DNA from: Bidens hawaiensis
Lineage: Eukaryota > Streptophyta > Magnoliopsida > Asterales > Asteraceae
Assembly: GCA_021521415.1 (NCBI GenBank)
Contig: JAIQDT010004216.1
Coordinates: 124,001-188,000 of the forward strand
Reading direction: 5' to 3'
DNA length: 64,000 nt
Shown here: piece by piece, positions 12,079 to 23,342 of the stretch
Numbering within the stretch: the first letter of the stretch is position 1
How the letters are laid out: each line of letters starts with the position of its first letter
Made by a program: the position numbers and the translations under genes
The notes under the pieces: generated by a model
The model's database searches: none
Seen by the model: only the letters and a program-made list of their open reading frames with translations
Told to the model about the DNA's origin: nothing

Positions 12079-13224
12079 ATAGTCTCAAGAGAAATGACAG
12101 ATGTTGTTTGCTGCAGGATTCCTTCGTAATAAACAGAGGTTAAATGAGCATATCAAGTTCTCTATGTGTTTTTTCCTATAAATAAATTTTGGTCGACAAT
12201 TATTTTTAGCATTTCTTTATATGTTTTTATTTCTTATTATAGGTTACTTGTACTAAAGGGCAATGAACCAAAAACGTAACACTGAATCGGAATTAAACCC
12301 ATAGTAACGGTTTGATTTGGTTCAGTTTTGAATTTTAACGGTGCGGTTTTGGTTTTCAATAATAAAAATCGTTATTAACAGCTTGCTCGTGGTTTGACTC
12401 AAACCCGGCTATATCGGAACATAAACACCCCAGGTCCAATGGCAGTTTAGGGATTTGTGAAAAGTTCGATTTGTTTGAGACAAAAGCAAGTTGCGGATCT
12501 TTGGTCGAAGGGCAGTAAAAAGATTTCATTTCTCCATTTTGCTATTATTTTAAGCATTATATTTGTTTTTAGCATTGTATTTATTGTTTGTGCATTTCAA
12601 GAATTTGAAGGGTGACCATCATTAACAAGTGTGAATAGTGGACCCATAGTATTAGATAAGAGATAAAAATGTTGAAGGAAATGCAAGACCTTATGGTAAG
12701 TTTTTGTTTTTGTTTATTTCCACTTTTTTTAAACATATTGCAGAAGGTCATTTTGGTAACGTAACACTTCAAATTGATCAAACTTTTGAAGCCACAATGG
12801 TACGCTTCAAATTAACCCAGTGCTTACAAAGATTGGTGCCCTATATAATTCTTTTCATGAAAGTCACTTTATAATATTTCTTTTTCATTTGTTTATATTG
12901 TTTTGAATGTTATGTTTTATTAAATTTTTATAATTTGCTCTCTTTCTTTTAGGATTTATCTATAATAGGAGAAAGCAACAAAGCAACGTTTCTAAGGCTC
13001 AATCATTTTGAGAAGCTACTTTATGTTGGAGTAACTACAAACCTATCTTATTAAGAAATGATATAAATTTTAGCACCATAATATGTTTATTTATCAATGG
13101 AATGCAATTTACTTATTCTAATACTTTGAAAACTTTTTGTATGGTGTTTAAAGCACTAACCCATAAGTTTTTTTCAGGGTATTAAAAGCATCGACCCTGA
13201 AACATGGTGATAATCTCAATTTCT
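12079..13224. other. Unassigned sequence
   Basis: AT-rich sequence without a recognisable gene. Short open stretches near 12740-12860 and 12950-13050 read like exon remnants in the plus frame, but I could not assign them to a family. The continuation at 13100-13224 is split from 14100 onward by the Harbinger-type element. Confidence 0.3.
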
Positions 13225-13374
13225 TAAGGGGGTGTTTGGTACAGAGAATGGAAATGGAGAGAAAATGGAAATGGAAATGGAATTGTATAGAAAGAGAATT
13301 GGTATGGAGAATGAGAATCATTTCTCTTGTTTGGTACACGAGAAAATAAACAGAGAACTCTACCATACCCAACC

Positions 13375-13570
13375 CCACCTCCACCCAACCTGACACCACT
13401 CACTACCGCAGCCCCACCACCACCAGCACCACCACCACAGCACCACCACCACAGCCCCACCACCACCACCAGCCCCACCACCATAGCCCCACACCACCAG
13501 CACCACCACCACAGCCCTTTCTTCAACCACAGCCCACCACCACCGGCTACCGCCACCAAACCCCCTTCTT
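13375..13570. repeat. CCACCA-rich simple repeat inside the Harbinger element
   Basis: Low-complexity CCACCACCA/CAGCACCACC tract. It opens long Pro/His-rich frames on one strand and Gly/Val/Trp-rich frames on the other. These are artefacts of composition, not genes. Confidence 0.75.
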
Positions 13571-13836
13571 CAACCACAGTACACAAGAAATTAAAAAGAT
13601 TCAAATTTTTGGAACATAAGATATAGAAAAAAGAGGCTCAGATCTGTCATCACTGCCTCTTTGGAGATTTTGTGGTGGTAGTTGTGGTGGCGATGATGAT
13701 GATGATAATCAGAAGCCACCTGCAACCACCGCCGATTTCCACCACCACTGTCACCCACCTGCGACCACAATCAACCGGTTACCATCTCTGTGTTCACCAC
13801 TGCGAACGGCGGAGACGGGGTGGCAGTTGCAGACTT

Positions 13837-13925
13837 GGAGACGAGGTGGTGGCTGGAGACGGGGTGGTGGCCGGAGACGGGGTGGTGGTCGGAGACGAGG
13901 TGGTGGCCGGAGACGGGGTGGTGAC
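13837..13925. repeat. 18-bp tandem repeat, about five units
   Basis: Unit GGAGACGGGGTGGTGGCC repeated about five times with A/G and C/T variants, inside the Harbinger-type element. Confidence 0.75.
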
Positions 13926-14099
13926 ATGCTATGAGGAGGCTGCTGAGAAATGGATTTCTCTTTGTTTTAAAGAGAAATGGAATTCTCTAGTTTTAGAGAA
14001 ATAGAAAGAGAAATAGAAATGAAAAGTGGAAAACAAACAAAAGAAATATTTCTAATTTCATTTCTCCCCAATCAAATCCCTCTACCAAACACCCCCTAA

Positions 14100-15955
14100 C
14101 AGTTAACACATAAGGTAAATCTTGATTTTATATATATTGGTTCGTTTAATTTTCATTTGTTCATTATCAGTCAAAATCATTCAAAGTGGGGTTAAGTCTT
14201 TCAGCCACTATTCTATCTGTTGAGAAGCATTAAAAGTTCTTGATATAACTCAATGTTCATATGAATTATTCCAAGTTTACACTCCGCCACAAAGCATTCG
14301 TTTACAGGAGAAGTTGATGTTCAGTTTCACTTATCAACTACTTAAAGTAAGGTTCGCTATTTTGTTTGTACGTGGATTATTATAGTTCTTTTCATTTCGT
14401 TTTTAATTATAGTTATTGAAGCTACAAATGCTATATTATTCATGTGTGATGTACTAGGTTACAAACAAAAAAAAGATCAGGAAAATAAAGGTATGAAATT
14501 ATTCTGTTTTCTTGATATATACAAAATTACTTAGAATTTATTAATAAAATATATATAAACGAAATTAACTTTGATGATGTATGTATAATGTTTTCTAAAC
14601 CTGTTATTATACGTTACAGATTTAATACTTACGGAGGCACAACTCTATAACATGGTGTTACTTGATATTCAAAATTTTCTGCTTAGAGATATTTAACTCT
14701 TCGTAGTTTTCCTACCATGTCTTTCCCTGAGGAGGAGTTTATATTGGCATCAACCAATTGGTTCATGAGCGAGGGGCTATCTTATGATATGGTGATTATG
14801 ACAAATGAGTTTGAACGTCTTTTTTTTTCATAAACAAATGAGCAACATGTCATTTTAAATTTGTATATAAAGAAACTTATATTTTGTTACTAATGTATAA
14901 TTTATATTTACATTTATCTGTTTATATAGTTTTTAGTTGTTTAATCTCTAAGTTTATATATGTCTATATCTTTTTAAATGTGCATACGACATAAGTTTCA
15001 CACCTAAACTTATGTTGTGACTTCTCGAACATTGACAATTCGAGTCGGAATGACTTTGTTTCTCATGTCCACACTCTAGGTCTTTATGTATCAACACAAA
15101 GTAGGTTGTATTCAGTTTTGTAATTTTTATGACCAAGTGATGAGATTAGATGTCTTAATATGTTATTAATATGATTTATATGTTACTTGTGTTTATATTA
15201 ATTTTTGATTGAATGTATAAATTAAAAATCTATACTTTTTTATATTGTTTATTTATTAAGTATACTTATGGTTGATTATTCAATTATTTTTCATTAAATC
15301 ACTGTTAGTTTAGTGTGCCACTCTTTTATCAATGCATTCGGCGACTCAATTTATCATAAGCACAAATACTTATTCCAAATCCTTCAAAATTGCTTCACAA
15401 TCAGGAATGTCGAACGTTGTATAATAGAAATATCGTAGTGGATCACGCCGTTTTGTCTTTGTTATTAGTGATCGCACTACAATTGAGTGATTTAATAGTG
15501 TTGATGTTTTGTGTTTAAGTGAAAAGTTTCAATCACATTTATATTCGATTGCAATGAAAAAATAGTATCCTTCTCTTGAGAAGAGAATCCACTTATTAAA
15601 CAAATTGGTTCGAAGTTTGAACACGATAATCATAAACCAGAACCAATCGTGTATGTTAAACAATGCTTTAACTTTCAGGACATTAATCGGGCTTCGCTGG
15701 AGTGGGAAGATGGTTCAACATAAGTTTCATTGGTATTATCTATATTTCCATATGTGACGTCCACAGGTCAATAACCTAGTTTGAGATAATATAAAGAAAA
15801 CTTATATCCATTAGTATCTATAAAAAGAAAAACTATAGTGACCATCCAATTGAAACGCTCTAGTTCCACCACTAATACCATATACGTGCCAAACCCACTA
15901 ATAATTTTATAATCAATCCCGATCCTGAAAATACATATCTAGGACTTTTAGTGAA
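14100..15955. other. Unassigned AT-rich sequence
   Basis: No open frame of convincing length and no recognisable domain. Short open stretches around 14710-14820 and 15310-15560 could be old gene or transposon remnants. The last bases from about 15956 begin the left edge of duplicated block A. Confidence 0.3.
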
Positions 15956-16001
15956 ACAAAGATTGAACCAATGTTGGTTTACCTTGTTTTCAATAATAAT
16001 G

Positions 16002-16702
16002 TGTTGGAAGTTTTAAGTAAAAGTGTGTGTGAATGAAATCTTAATCAGGAAGTGGTAAAGGTTGTCCCACATCGGATTGGGAATAAAATAATGAATGGTA
16101 TATAAGGTAGAGTCTTTACCACTCCTTAAATCTTTATGACATGTTTTACCACAAGTCCTACGCGTGCCCTGAGGGGTGCAAATTTGGGTTTCTGGACTAG
16201 AAATTCATCGAACTCGTGCGTGCCCACACTTCCCACGGACACGAATGCAGCTCCAAAAACTCGAGCCCTTTTTGAAATATGTTGGTCTGGTCAATACCAT
16301 TAATGATCATAATGATTATTATTATTATTATTATTATTATTCAGTTTTCAATTCTGCACTAATGGTCATTATATGAATATTATTATTCTTTAATGGTCAT
16401 AAATCAGAATTGATCATATGATTATGATTCTTGGTTACAAATACCATGACCATTCTTTAGTTTTAGACGCACCAACACTACACACTTCATCTTCCTCTTT
16501 GCTGCAACAATATTGTTTTCGTTTTCGTTTATGTTTCAGGCAAGTGATCGAGTCCGACAGAGCTACGATTATGTTTCGAAGCGGAGTACCCTGGGAATAG
16601 ACCACGAATGTGTTTAAGGAAATTGTGTTAAACACAAGCCCGGTTTACTGTTTTGTTTAATTTTGTTCTTCTTTCTGATTTCTTTATACAAGATTTCTAA
16701 CA
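16002..16702 (+). repeat. 5' LTR of the second copia element
   Basis: 701 bp, starts TGTTGGAAGTTTTAAG, ends AGATTTCTAACA. TATA box TATATAAG near 16099 and an (ATT)n microsatellite at 16310-16340. It matches 31447-32152 closely with scattered substitutions and small indels. No methionine-tRNA primer site follows the LTR, unlike the chromovirus. Confidence 0.9.
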
Positions 16703-16748
16703 ATCTTAAACAGATTACTTATTATTATTCTTGTATTTTCGTTTTAGA

Positions 16749-17600
16749 ATGGAATCCCAATCCATGAGTACTGTCGTTTCTGCAATCGTCACTTCCGATG
16801 TTCCTGTCACAACCGGTTTGGTTGCTCAGCGGCCTGCTGCAGTCACGTCTCATGCTGAGAAATCGGAAAAGTTCACTGGTGTGAATTTCAAACAGTGGCA
16901 ACAAAAGATGTTCTATTATTTGACCACTTTGAACCTCGCGAGGTTCTTGATTGAAACTGTTCCCCAAGTCGATGAAGGGGCAATGGATGCGCAATCATTG
17001 AGCGCGGTTCAGGCTTGGAATCATTCGGATTTCTTGTGCCGGAACTATGTCTTGAATGGCATGGTGGATGCACTTTATAACGTGTATTGTAAGGCCAAGA
17101 ATGCCAAAGAATTATGGGAGTCTTTGGACCGAAAATACAAAATGGAAGATGCCGGTACTAAGAAATTCGTGGTGGCTAAGTTCTTGGACTTTAAAATGAT
17201 AGACTCAAAAACTGTTATGAGTCAAGTCCAAGATTTGCAAGTTATTCTTCATGATATTCATGCGGAAGGAATGTCGCTTAGCGAGACATTTCAAGTTGCT
17301 TGTATTATTGAAAAGCTACCACCAAGTTGGGTCGATTTCAAGAATTATCTCAAGCATAAGCGAAAGGAGATAACCATTGAAGATCTTATTTTTTGTCTTC
17401 GTATTGAAGAAGATAATAAAATTGCATTAAAAAGGATTGACGGTCCTGGAACAACAAAGGCCAATGTTGTTGAACATGACCAATCTTCAAAGGGTAATAA
17501 AAACGGTGGAAAGAAGAATCATGGGAAAGACTTCAACCTTGGTCCTAAGGGGGGAGTTAGGAAGAAAAAGAAGTTCCAAGGAACTTTTTATAATTGTTGA
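16749..17600 (+). pseudogene. copia gag (second element)
   Basis: Capsid protein of the second copia element. Start chosen at ATG 16749 (MESQS); an in-frame ATG lies six codons upstream. The gag core appears as EKFTGVNFKQWQQKMFYYL (about residues 40-60). It runs through AKELWESLDRKYK and LPPSWVDFKNYL, the order seen in copia gag (UBN2-type). A TGA at 17598-17600 falls inside the zinc knuckle FYNC*KQGHRTNEC, so the CCHC is cut after its second cysteine. The pol frame continues in the same frame after this stop, so gag and pol were one polyprotein. Otherwise open for 284 codons. Confidence 0.8.
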
Positions 17601-20345
17601 AAGCAAGGCCATAGGACCAATGAATGCAAGCTTCCAAAGAAAGAAAATGCTCGACAAGTGAACATGGTTCGTGAGGTTGAGAACCTTGTTGCGGTGGTCA
17701 CGGACCTCTCGATTATGGTCACTAAAGTTAACTTGGTTGGGCAAAATAGCAAAGATTTGTGGATCGATATGGGGGCTACCCGTCATGTGTGCTTTGACAA
17801 AAGTCTCTTTAGCACTTTCAAGGAGGTGACAAATGGAGAAAAGGTGTTTATGGGAAACTCCGCTACGGCCGAAGTCAAAGGTGAGGGGAATGAGGTTTTA
17901 AAGATAACTTCGGGAAAGGAACTCACCTTGTCAAATGTGTTGTATGTTCCCAGAATTAGTAAGAATCTTGTGTCGGGATGGCAGTTGAACAAGTTTGGTT
18001 TCAAAATGGTGATTGAGTCTGATAAGGTCGTGTTGACCAAAAATGGTTTGTATGTTGGTGAGGGTTATGCCCTCAATGGTATGTTCAAGTTGAATGTAAT
18101 CGTGTTTAATGAAATGAATGAAAACGCTACTAGTTCTGCTTATATGCTTGAGTCTTCTAATGTTTGGCATAGTAGACTAGGCCATGTTAATTTTAATTCC
18201 ATTCGGTGTTTGATTAAAGTTAATTGCACATTCGATATTGACTCAAATAATAAATGTGAAACTTACGTCGAAGCAAAACAAACGAGATCGTCATTCAAAA
18301 AGATTGAACGATTTACCGAACCCTTCAAGATGATTCACACTTATGTGTGTAATCTAAAAGCAATTCCTACTCGTGGTGGGAACAAGAACTTCATTGCATT
18401 CATTGATGATAGTACAAGGTATTGCTATGTTTACTTACTTAAGAGTAAGGACGAGGTTATTAATAAGTTTATCATATTTAAAGCCGAAGTTGAGAATCAA
18501 CTAAATCAAAAAATCAAAAGAGTAAGGAGTGACTGAGGAGGTGAATATGTTTCACCTTTTATTGACTTGTGTGAAAAAAGAAGGAATCATACATGAACTC
18601 ACGCCTCCTTACTCCCCTCAATCAAATGGCATTGCGGAACGTAAAAACCGAACCTTGAAAGAAATGATGAATGCCATGATGATAACTTCTGGGGTAAGCC
18701 TAGACATGTGGGGGGAAGCAATCTTATCAGCGAATTATGTCTTGAACATGATACCCAATAAGAAGAAAGATCTAACTCCATATGAATTATGGACGAGAAA
18801 TAAACCATCGTATAAATACTTGCGAGTGTGAGGGTGCCTAGCCAAGGTAGTGGTGACTCCACCAAAACGCCTACTAATAGGACCCAAAACCGTGGATTGT
18901 GTATTTATTGGATATACCTGTCCTGGTGGTGCATTTCAATTTCTTGTGCATGATTCCAAGAACACTGGAATAAACAATGGCACCATAATAGAATCGAAGG
19001 ATGCATCATGGTTTGAACATATGTTCCCATGTTTGGATAAAGGAAAATCAAGCTATTCTAGAACGGTTGAAGAAAGTATTCAAAACGAGGGTACTGAAGA
19101 AGAACCTCGGGAACAATTTGAGGCAGAGGAGGTTGAAATCAGAAAGAGTAAATGGCAAAGGACTGAAAAATCTTTCGGCCCTGATTTCCTTACCTACATG
19201 GTAGAAGAGGAACCTCAAACGTACCAACAAGCGGTGAATTCCGTAGAAGGACCTCAGTGGAGGGAGGCAATCAAATGTGAGATAGACTCTATCTTACAAA
19301 ATCATACACGGGAACTAGTGGATCTTCCTCAAGGGTGTAAACCACTAGGATATCGATGGATCTTCAAGAAGAAGATGAAACCTGATGGCACCATCGATAA
19401 GTATAAGGCAAGGTTGGTGATCAAAGGATATAAACAACGAGAAGGTTTAGATTACTTTGATACGTATTCGCCAGTTACTCAAATAACCTCTATCAGGTTG
19501 GTGCTTGCCATGCCCCCATTAGAAACTTGGAAGTTCACCAAATGGATGTAAAAACAGCTTTCTTGTATGGAAATTTGGAGGAAGATATTTACATGGAACA
19601 ACCTGAAGGCTTCATAGCCGTTGGGCAAGAAAAGAAAGTGTGTAAAGTTGTGAAATCCTTGTATGGACTGAAACAAACTCCTAAACAGTGGCACCAAAAG
19701 TTTGATTATGCCATGCTTGATGTTGGGTTCAAAATCAATGAATGTGACAAATGTGTATACATGAAGGACACATCCGATAGATATGTCATTTTGTGTCTAT
19801 ACGTAGATGATATGCTCATTGCTGGAAGTGATGAAAATATCATAACGTCCACAAAGAACATGCTAAAAGCAAGATTCGACATGAAGGACATGGGTTTTGC
19901 GGATGTGATTCTGGGAGTTAAAATCACACGAACCCAAAATGGACTTGTTTTAAGTCAATCCCACTACGTGAATAAAATTCTTGAGAAGTTTAATGCGAAT
20001 GACTCTAATGTAGCTAGAACTCCAATTAACACAAGTCAACATCTAGCTAAGAATAGAGGTGAACCCGTTAATCAGTTGAAATACTCAAGAATTATTGGCA
20101 TCTTGATGTATCTTACGAGTTGCACTAGACCCGACTTAGCATATGCTGTGAGCAAGCTAAGTAGATACACAAGCAACCCAAGTTCAAGTCATTGGAACTG
20201 TGTGATTCGGTAACTTCGGCACCTAAGATACACTGAGGAATACGGGTTACATTATAATAGATATCCAGTAGTTGTCGAAGGACACTGTAATGCAAATTGG
20301 ATATCTTACACGAATGATTCTAGAGCAACAAGTGGGTATGTATTC
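17601..20345 (+). pseudogene. copia pol, first part (protease, integrase, RT), broken
   Basis: Continues the gag frame. The protease motif reads WIDMGATRHVC (about 17760), so the usual Asp-Ser-Gly is Asp-Met-Gly. Integrase zinc site is damaged (CETYVEAK for the usual second Cys). The core shows HTYVCNLKAIP, IAFIDDSTRYCYVYLL and RVRSD before TGA 18535-18537 (fits CGA). A frameshift near 18570 follows, then TGA at 18829-18831 (fits TGG). The RT begins near 19230; a frameshift lies near 19510. Catalytic YVDDMLIAGS is at about 19800. Stop TAA ends the 20213 frame before RNase H (ATSGYVF), where the chromovirus cuts in at 20345. Defective. Confidence 0.85.
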
Positions 20346-20971
20346 TGTAACATCCTACTTTTGGTTATAATAATAAAATAAATTTCATCTATTTTATAGT
20401 GGGTCGTTACCGGGTTAGATAAATAGATTATGAGTTGAGTTACTGTTGGATAAATGGATATGGGTTATGGACTTGGGTTAGGAAAGAAAGAAGGAAAGAC
20501 TATGGGCTTAAGCCCATGATCCATAAATATATAAACCCTTAATCACCATTTAATTTTATTTCACACATATTCCATACACCACCCAAAACACACACTTAAG
20601 CTTCTCTCTAGTTTTCTCTTTTCTCTCAAGCCGAAATCACCAAGGAAACGAGCACCGACCCGAGGTAATAATAGTATGATGTTTATGAACTTAAACCCGT
20701 TAGATTTAGTCACGAAACGACGAGCCGCCACCATTAAACCGTTAAGTTATGAGATCCGGGTAGAATCGGGTATAAACCGAACCTAAGATGAGCTTAGGAT
20801 TCATCCTAGTTCAGATCTGGATCGAACGGGACGAAAAACGGTGAAAACGGTGGAAAAACGAGCAGGATCTCGTTTTTCCGACGAAAAAGCGTTTTTCCGG
20901 CAACGGCGCCGGAAAAGTAGGTACGAGGTTAAGGAGGGTGTCAGGGAATGTTCTGACATTCCCTGACCTAA

Positions 20972-21350
20972 CCCTAGTTCGCTATGGGAACTTAGCGAAT
21001 CGGAGGGTGATTCTTTAGCTAATTCGCATAAGGAAGTCAAACGAACTAGCTTTGATTCGTGTACTAATTCGTTAAGGAAAGACTGACGAACTAGCTTTAG
21101 TTCGTGAAGTCCAATTCGTCTGATGACCAGTTCACTATAAGGTTTAATTCGTTATGAGGACTGGTTCGTCATAAGGGTTCAATTCGCCAAGGAGTTCAAC
21201 TCGTTAGACAGACCAAACGAATATGGACCAATTCGCTAAAAAGGCCAATTCGTTATGAAATAACGAATTAGCCAATTCGTTATGGAAGACAGAAGTAACG
21301 AACGAACTCCAATTCGTTAAAGAGCATATTAACGAACTAGACTTTGAAAG
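20972..21350. repeat. TTCGTTA / TTCGCTA motif cluster in chromovirus 5' LTR
   Basis: Around twenty occurrences of AATTCGTTA, AGTTCGCTA and their inverted forms within about 380 bp, for example CCAATTCGTTATG next to AATAACGAATTAG. The same cluster lies in the 3' LTR at 28637-29006. Confidence 0.75.
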
Positions 21351-22019
21351 AATGGCAGATTGATCCTTGGACTTATAAAAGAATGAATTAATTACAAATA
21401 GGCCCTTGAATTTTGAGTTTGCGAATTTAATAATGATACGAATTCTAATGGAAAATGTGTTACGACAGTTAATGGAAAAAAATTTTCCAAGCTGACCTGG
21501 TAGCTCGACCCCAGCCAGGGGCTCTTCCCCTTGGACCCTGCTAGGGGCTGCCGCCCCTAGACCCCGCTGCCAGGGGCGCTGACCCCGGACCCCCGTTCGT
21601 TGAGGGTAATAATTAGATTGGAAACGCGAGATGAGTAGTGATAGTTAATTGATGCATGTAATTATTATACTTTAGCCGTGCCGAACTGAAGAAAGGAATA
21701 ACTATAAACGGTGAACGTAACCGACTTCAGGTGAGTTTCTAGCCCCATTTCCTTGTTATGTTTTTGGGGCTGTGTGCATACTCGATGTGATTAGCTAATA
21801 CACTTATCCTAAGTGATAAGTGTATGCCATATATGTATTATGTGAAATGTATGAATGGTTTCTTGCCGGTACATGAACGATCTTCGGAATTGCATGTACT
21901 GCCAGGAAATGATTGATGTTATATGTATGTTGTAATATAAAGAATGAATGATGTATGTATGTGTGAAACTTACGATTATGTATATAGAAAGTGTGTTAAG
22001 GAGGTAAGGAAGAAAGGGT

Positions 22020-22185
22020 ACCGGGCCCAAATAATATCCGAGGATGGAGGGTGACCGGACCCTAATAATATCCGAGGATGAAGGGTACCGGACCCTAATA
22101 ATATCCGAGGATGAAGGGTACCGGACCCTAATAATATCCGAGGATGGAGGATACCGGACCCTTGTAATATTCGAGGTATGTAGGG
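22020..22185 (+). repeat. 33-bp tandem repeat in 5' LTR, five units
   Basis: Units start with ACCGGACCCTAATAATATCC at 22020 (variant), 22054, 22087, 22120 and 22153. The open frame through it (GYRTLIISEDE repeats) is a by-product of the 33-bp length. Confidence 0.85.
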
Positions 22186-22618
22186 CGAATGCTTTTTATA
22201 ACGTAAGGTTAGTTATGAATGTGTATGAAAGATTTATGGAAAGGTTAAGTATGTAATGCGTACCTTCGAGCACGTATATGTGTATGTAAAGTAAGTTATG
22301 TGATTAACTAGAACTCACTCAGCGTAGCTAACTTTTAGTATGCACGTAGGCAAATAGGTTGAGGCAGCTCGCGTGATTGAAGACACATGGCACGGAATCG
22401 AAGATACTGGCATCTCGAAGAAATGTTGTGATGTTTTAAAGACTATGTTTTATTTAATTGACTATGAATGTTTTATAAGACAATATTTGAAGGTTATGTA
22501 ACATATTATGGTTGAAGTTTTAATGTTCCATGAATGTTTTAATTAACTCTGATATTTAGAACTGCGTTTATGAGTAAATCCAACACCAAAGTAGGGCTAC
22601 CGGTAACGTGGCCTTACA

Positions 22619-22930
22619 AGTTGGTATCAGAGCCACGGTCGGACCGGTGGTGCCAGTGAGGACGCTGGACCCCTAAGGGGGGTGGATTGTGACATCTCAC
22701 ATCAGTTGGGAAGGAGAACTAAGCCTTCTTTATAAGGAGGTGGATACCTTCCCCATCATAACGCGTTTTGGGCGCTTAATGGTAGTGGATGAGAGGAGAA
22801 TTCCACAATTAAGCGTGCTCAGGTGGGAGAAGTATGAGGATGGGTGACCACCTGGGTTCCGTGAGGCGATGGTGGTACGTCCCGGCCAAAGCGAACAATA
22901 TTATGGTGTGGTGGTAGCTGGGTTGTTACA
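22619..22930 (+). mobile_element. Cassandra-like TRIM segment: internal domain plus one LTR
   Basis: Directly after the chromovirus 5' LTR comes a primer site TGGTATCAGAGC (22622-22633), a short spacer, and a purine tract AAGGGGGGTGGAT (about 22674-22687). Then follows a 243-bp LTR-like unit TGTGACATCTCAC...GGGTTGTTACA (22688-22930) that contains a 5S-rRNA-like stretch. This is the layout of a Cassandra terminal-repeat retrotransposon: internal domain followed by 3' LTR. Its own 5' LTR is missing. A second primer site TGGTATCAGAGC (22933-22944) follows and leads into the chromovirus leader. Identification rests on the 5S-like part and the order of parts; a database match was not run. Confidence 0.7.
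22801..22880 (+). other. 5S rRNA-like region (Cassandra pol III promoter)
   Basis: The stretch AATTAAGCGTGCTC followed by GAGGATGGGTGACC and CCTGGGTTC resembles the internal control region (A box to C box) of plant 5S rRNA genes. It is too short and too diverged to be a working 5S gene; Cassandra LTRs are known to carry such a part. Confidence 0.65.
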
Positions 22931-22932
22931 GT

Positions 22933-22944
22933 TGGTATCAGAGC
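22933..22944 (+). other. Primer binding site (initiator methionine tRNA), second copy
   Basis: TGGTATCAGAGC, complementary to the 3' end of initiator tRNA-Met. An identical 12-mer is at 22622-22633. The downstream copy leads into the chromovirus leader and gag, the upstream copy into the Cassandra-like part. Confidence 0.8.
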
Positions 22945-23342
22945 AAAGTTCGAGAGATTTAAGCATCATACATGCTTAGACTCGAACAGAGAATGGGATT
23001 TAAGAAAGAAAAGAAAGAAGATGCCAGTTCGAGATAGCCATGTGTCACTCAAGCAAGCTCAGTAACGGTAAAGTGTATGATTAAATATGTATGTAAATGT
23101 TAGCTTCATTGCTAAAGAAAGAATATGTGAATGATAGGGATAGGATTAATTGATTGTTCGATTGGTTAACTATTTAGCGTAGAACCAGCACAAATAAGAC
23201 TCATAAGAGGAAGTGTGTAGGACACGGAAAGTAACGTGATCAGCTAATCACAGTTGGCCACTGTTATTACCTGTTAGCCTTACTATCCTTGTACTAAATA
23301 GTTCCTTGAGTGATGACGTTTGTGTTTTCCTTCCAGAATACG

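Larger units (their letters stand above)
13228..14096. mobile_element. PIF/Harbinger (Tourist-like) non-autonomous element
   Basis: 869 bp bounded by inverted repeats GGGGGTGTTTGGTA (13228) and TACCAAACACCCCC (ending 14096), flanked by the 3-bp target duplication TAA (13225-13227 and 14097-14099). TAA/TTA duplications and G-rich TIRs ending in TTTGG are typical of PIF/Harbinger MITEs. Sub-terminal regions are rich in GGAAATGGAAATGG and its complement. No transposase is encoded. The interior is made of simple repeats. Confidence 0.8.
20346..22618 (+). repeat. 5' LTR of the chromovirus
   Basis: 2273 bp, starts TGTAACATCCTAC, ends GGCCTTACA. TATATAAA box near 20528. It contains a cluster of TTCGTTA/TTCGCTA motifs (20972-21350), a GC-rich stretch (21490-21600) and five 33-bp repeats. 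Against the 3' LTR it differs by one 33-bp unit, an 18-bp indel near 20880 and scattered substitutions. Confidence 0.92.

Noticed and set aside
13224..13626. Pro/His-rich and Gly/Val/Trp-rich frames
   Set aside because: Both strands are open because of the CCACCA simple repeat inside a transposon.
22044..22256. ORF with GYRTLIISEDE repeats as a repeat protein
   Set aside because: Product of the 33-bp LTR repeat; lost in the 3' LTR copy number and no coding support.
22801..22880. Working 5S rRNA gene
   Set aside because: Only the internal promoter region resembles 5S, the ends do not, and it lies in a Cassandra-like LTR.
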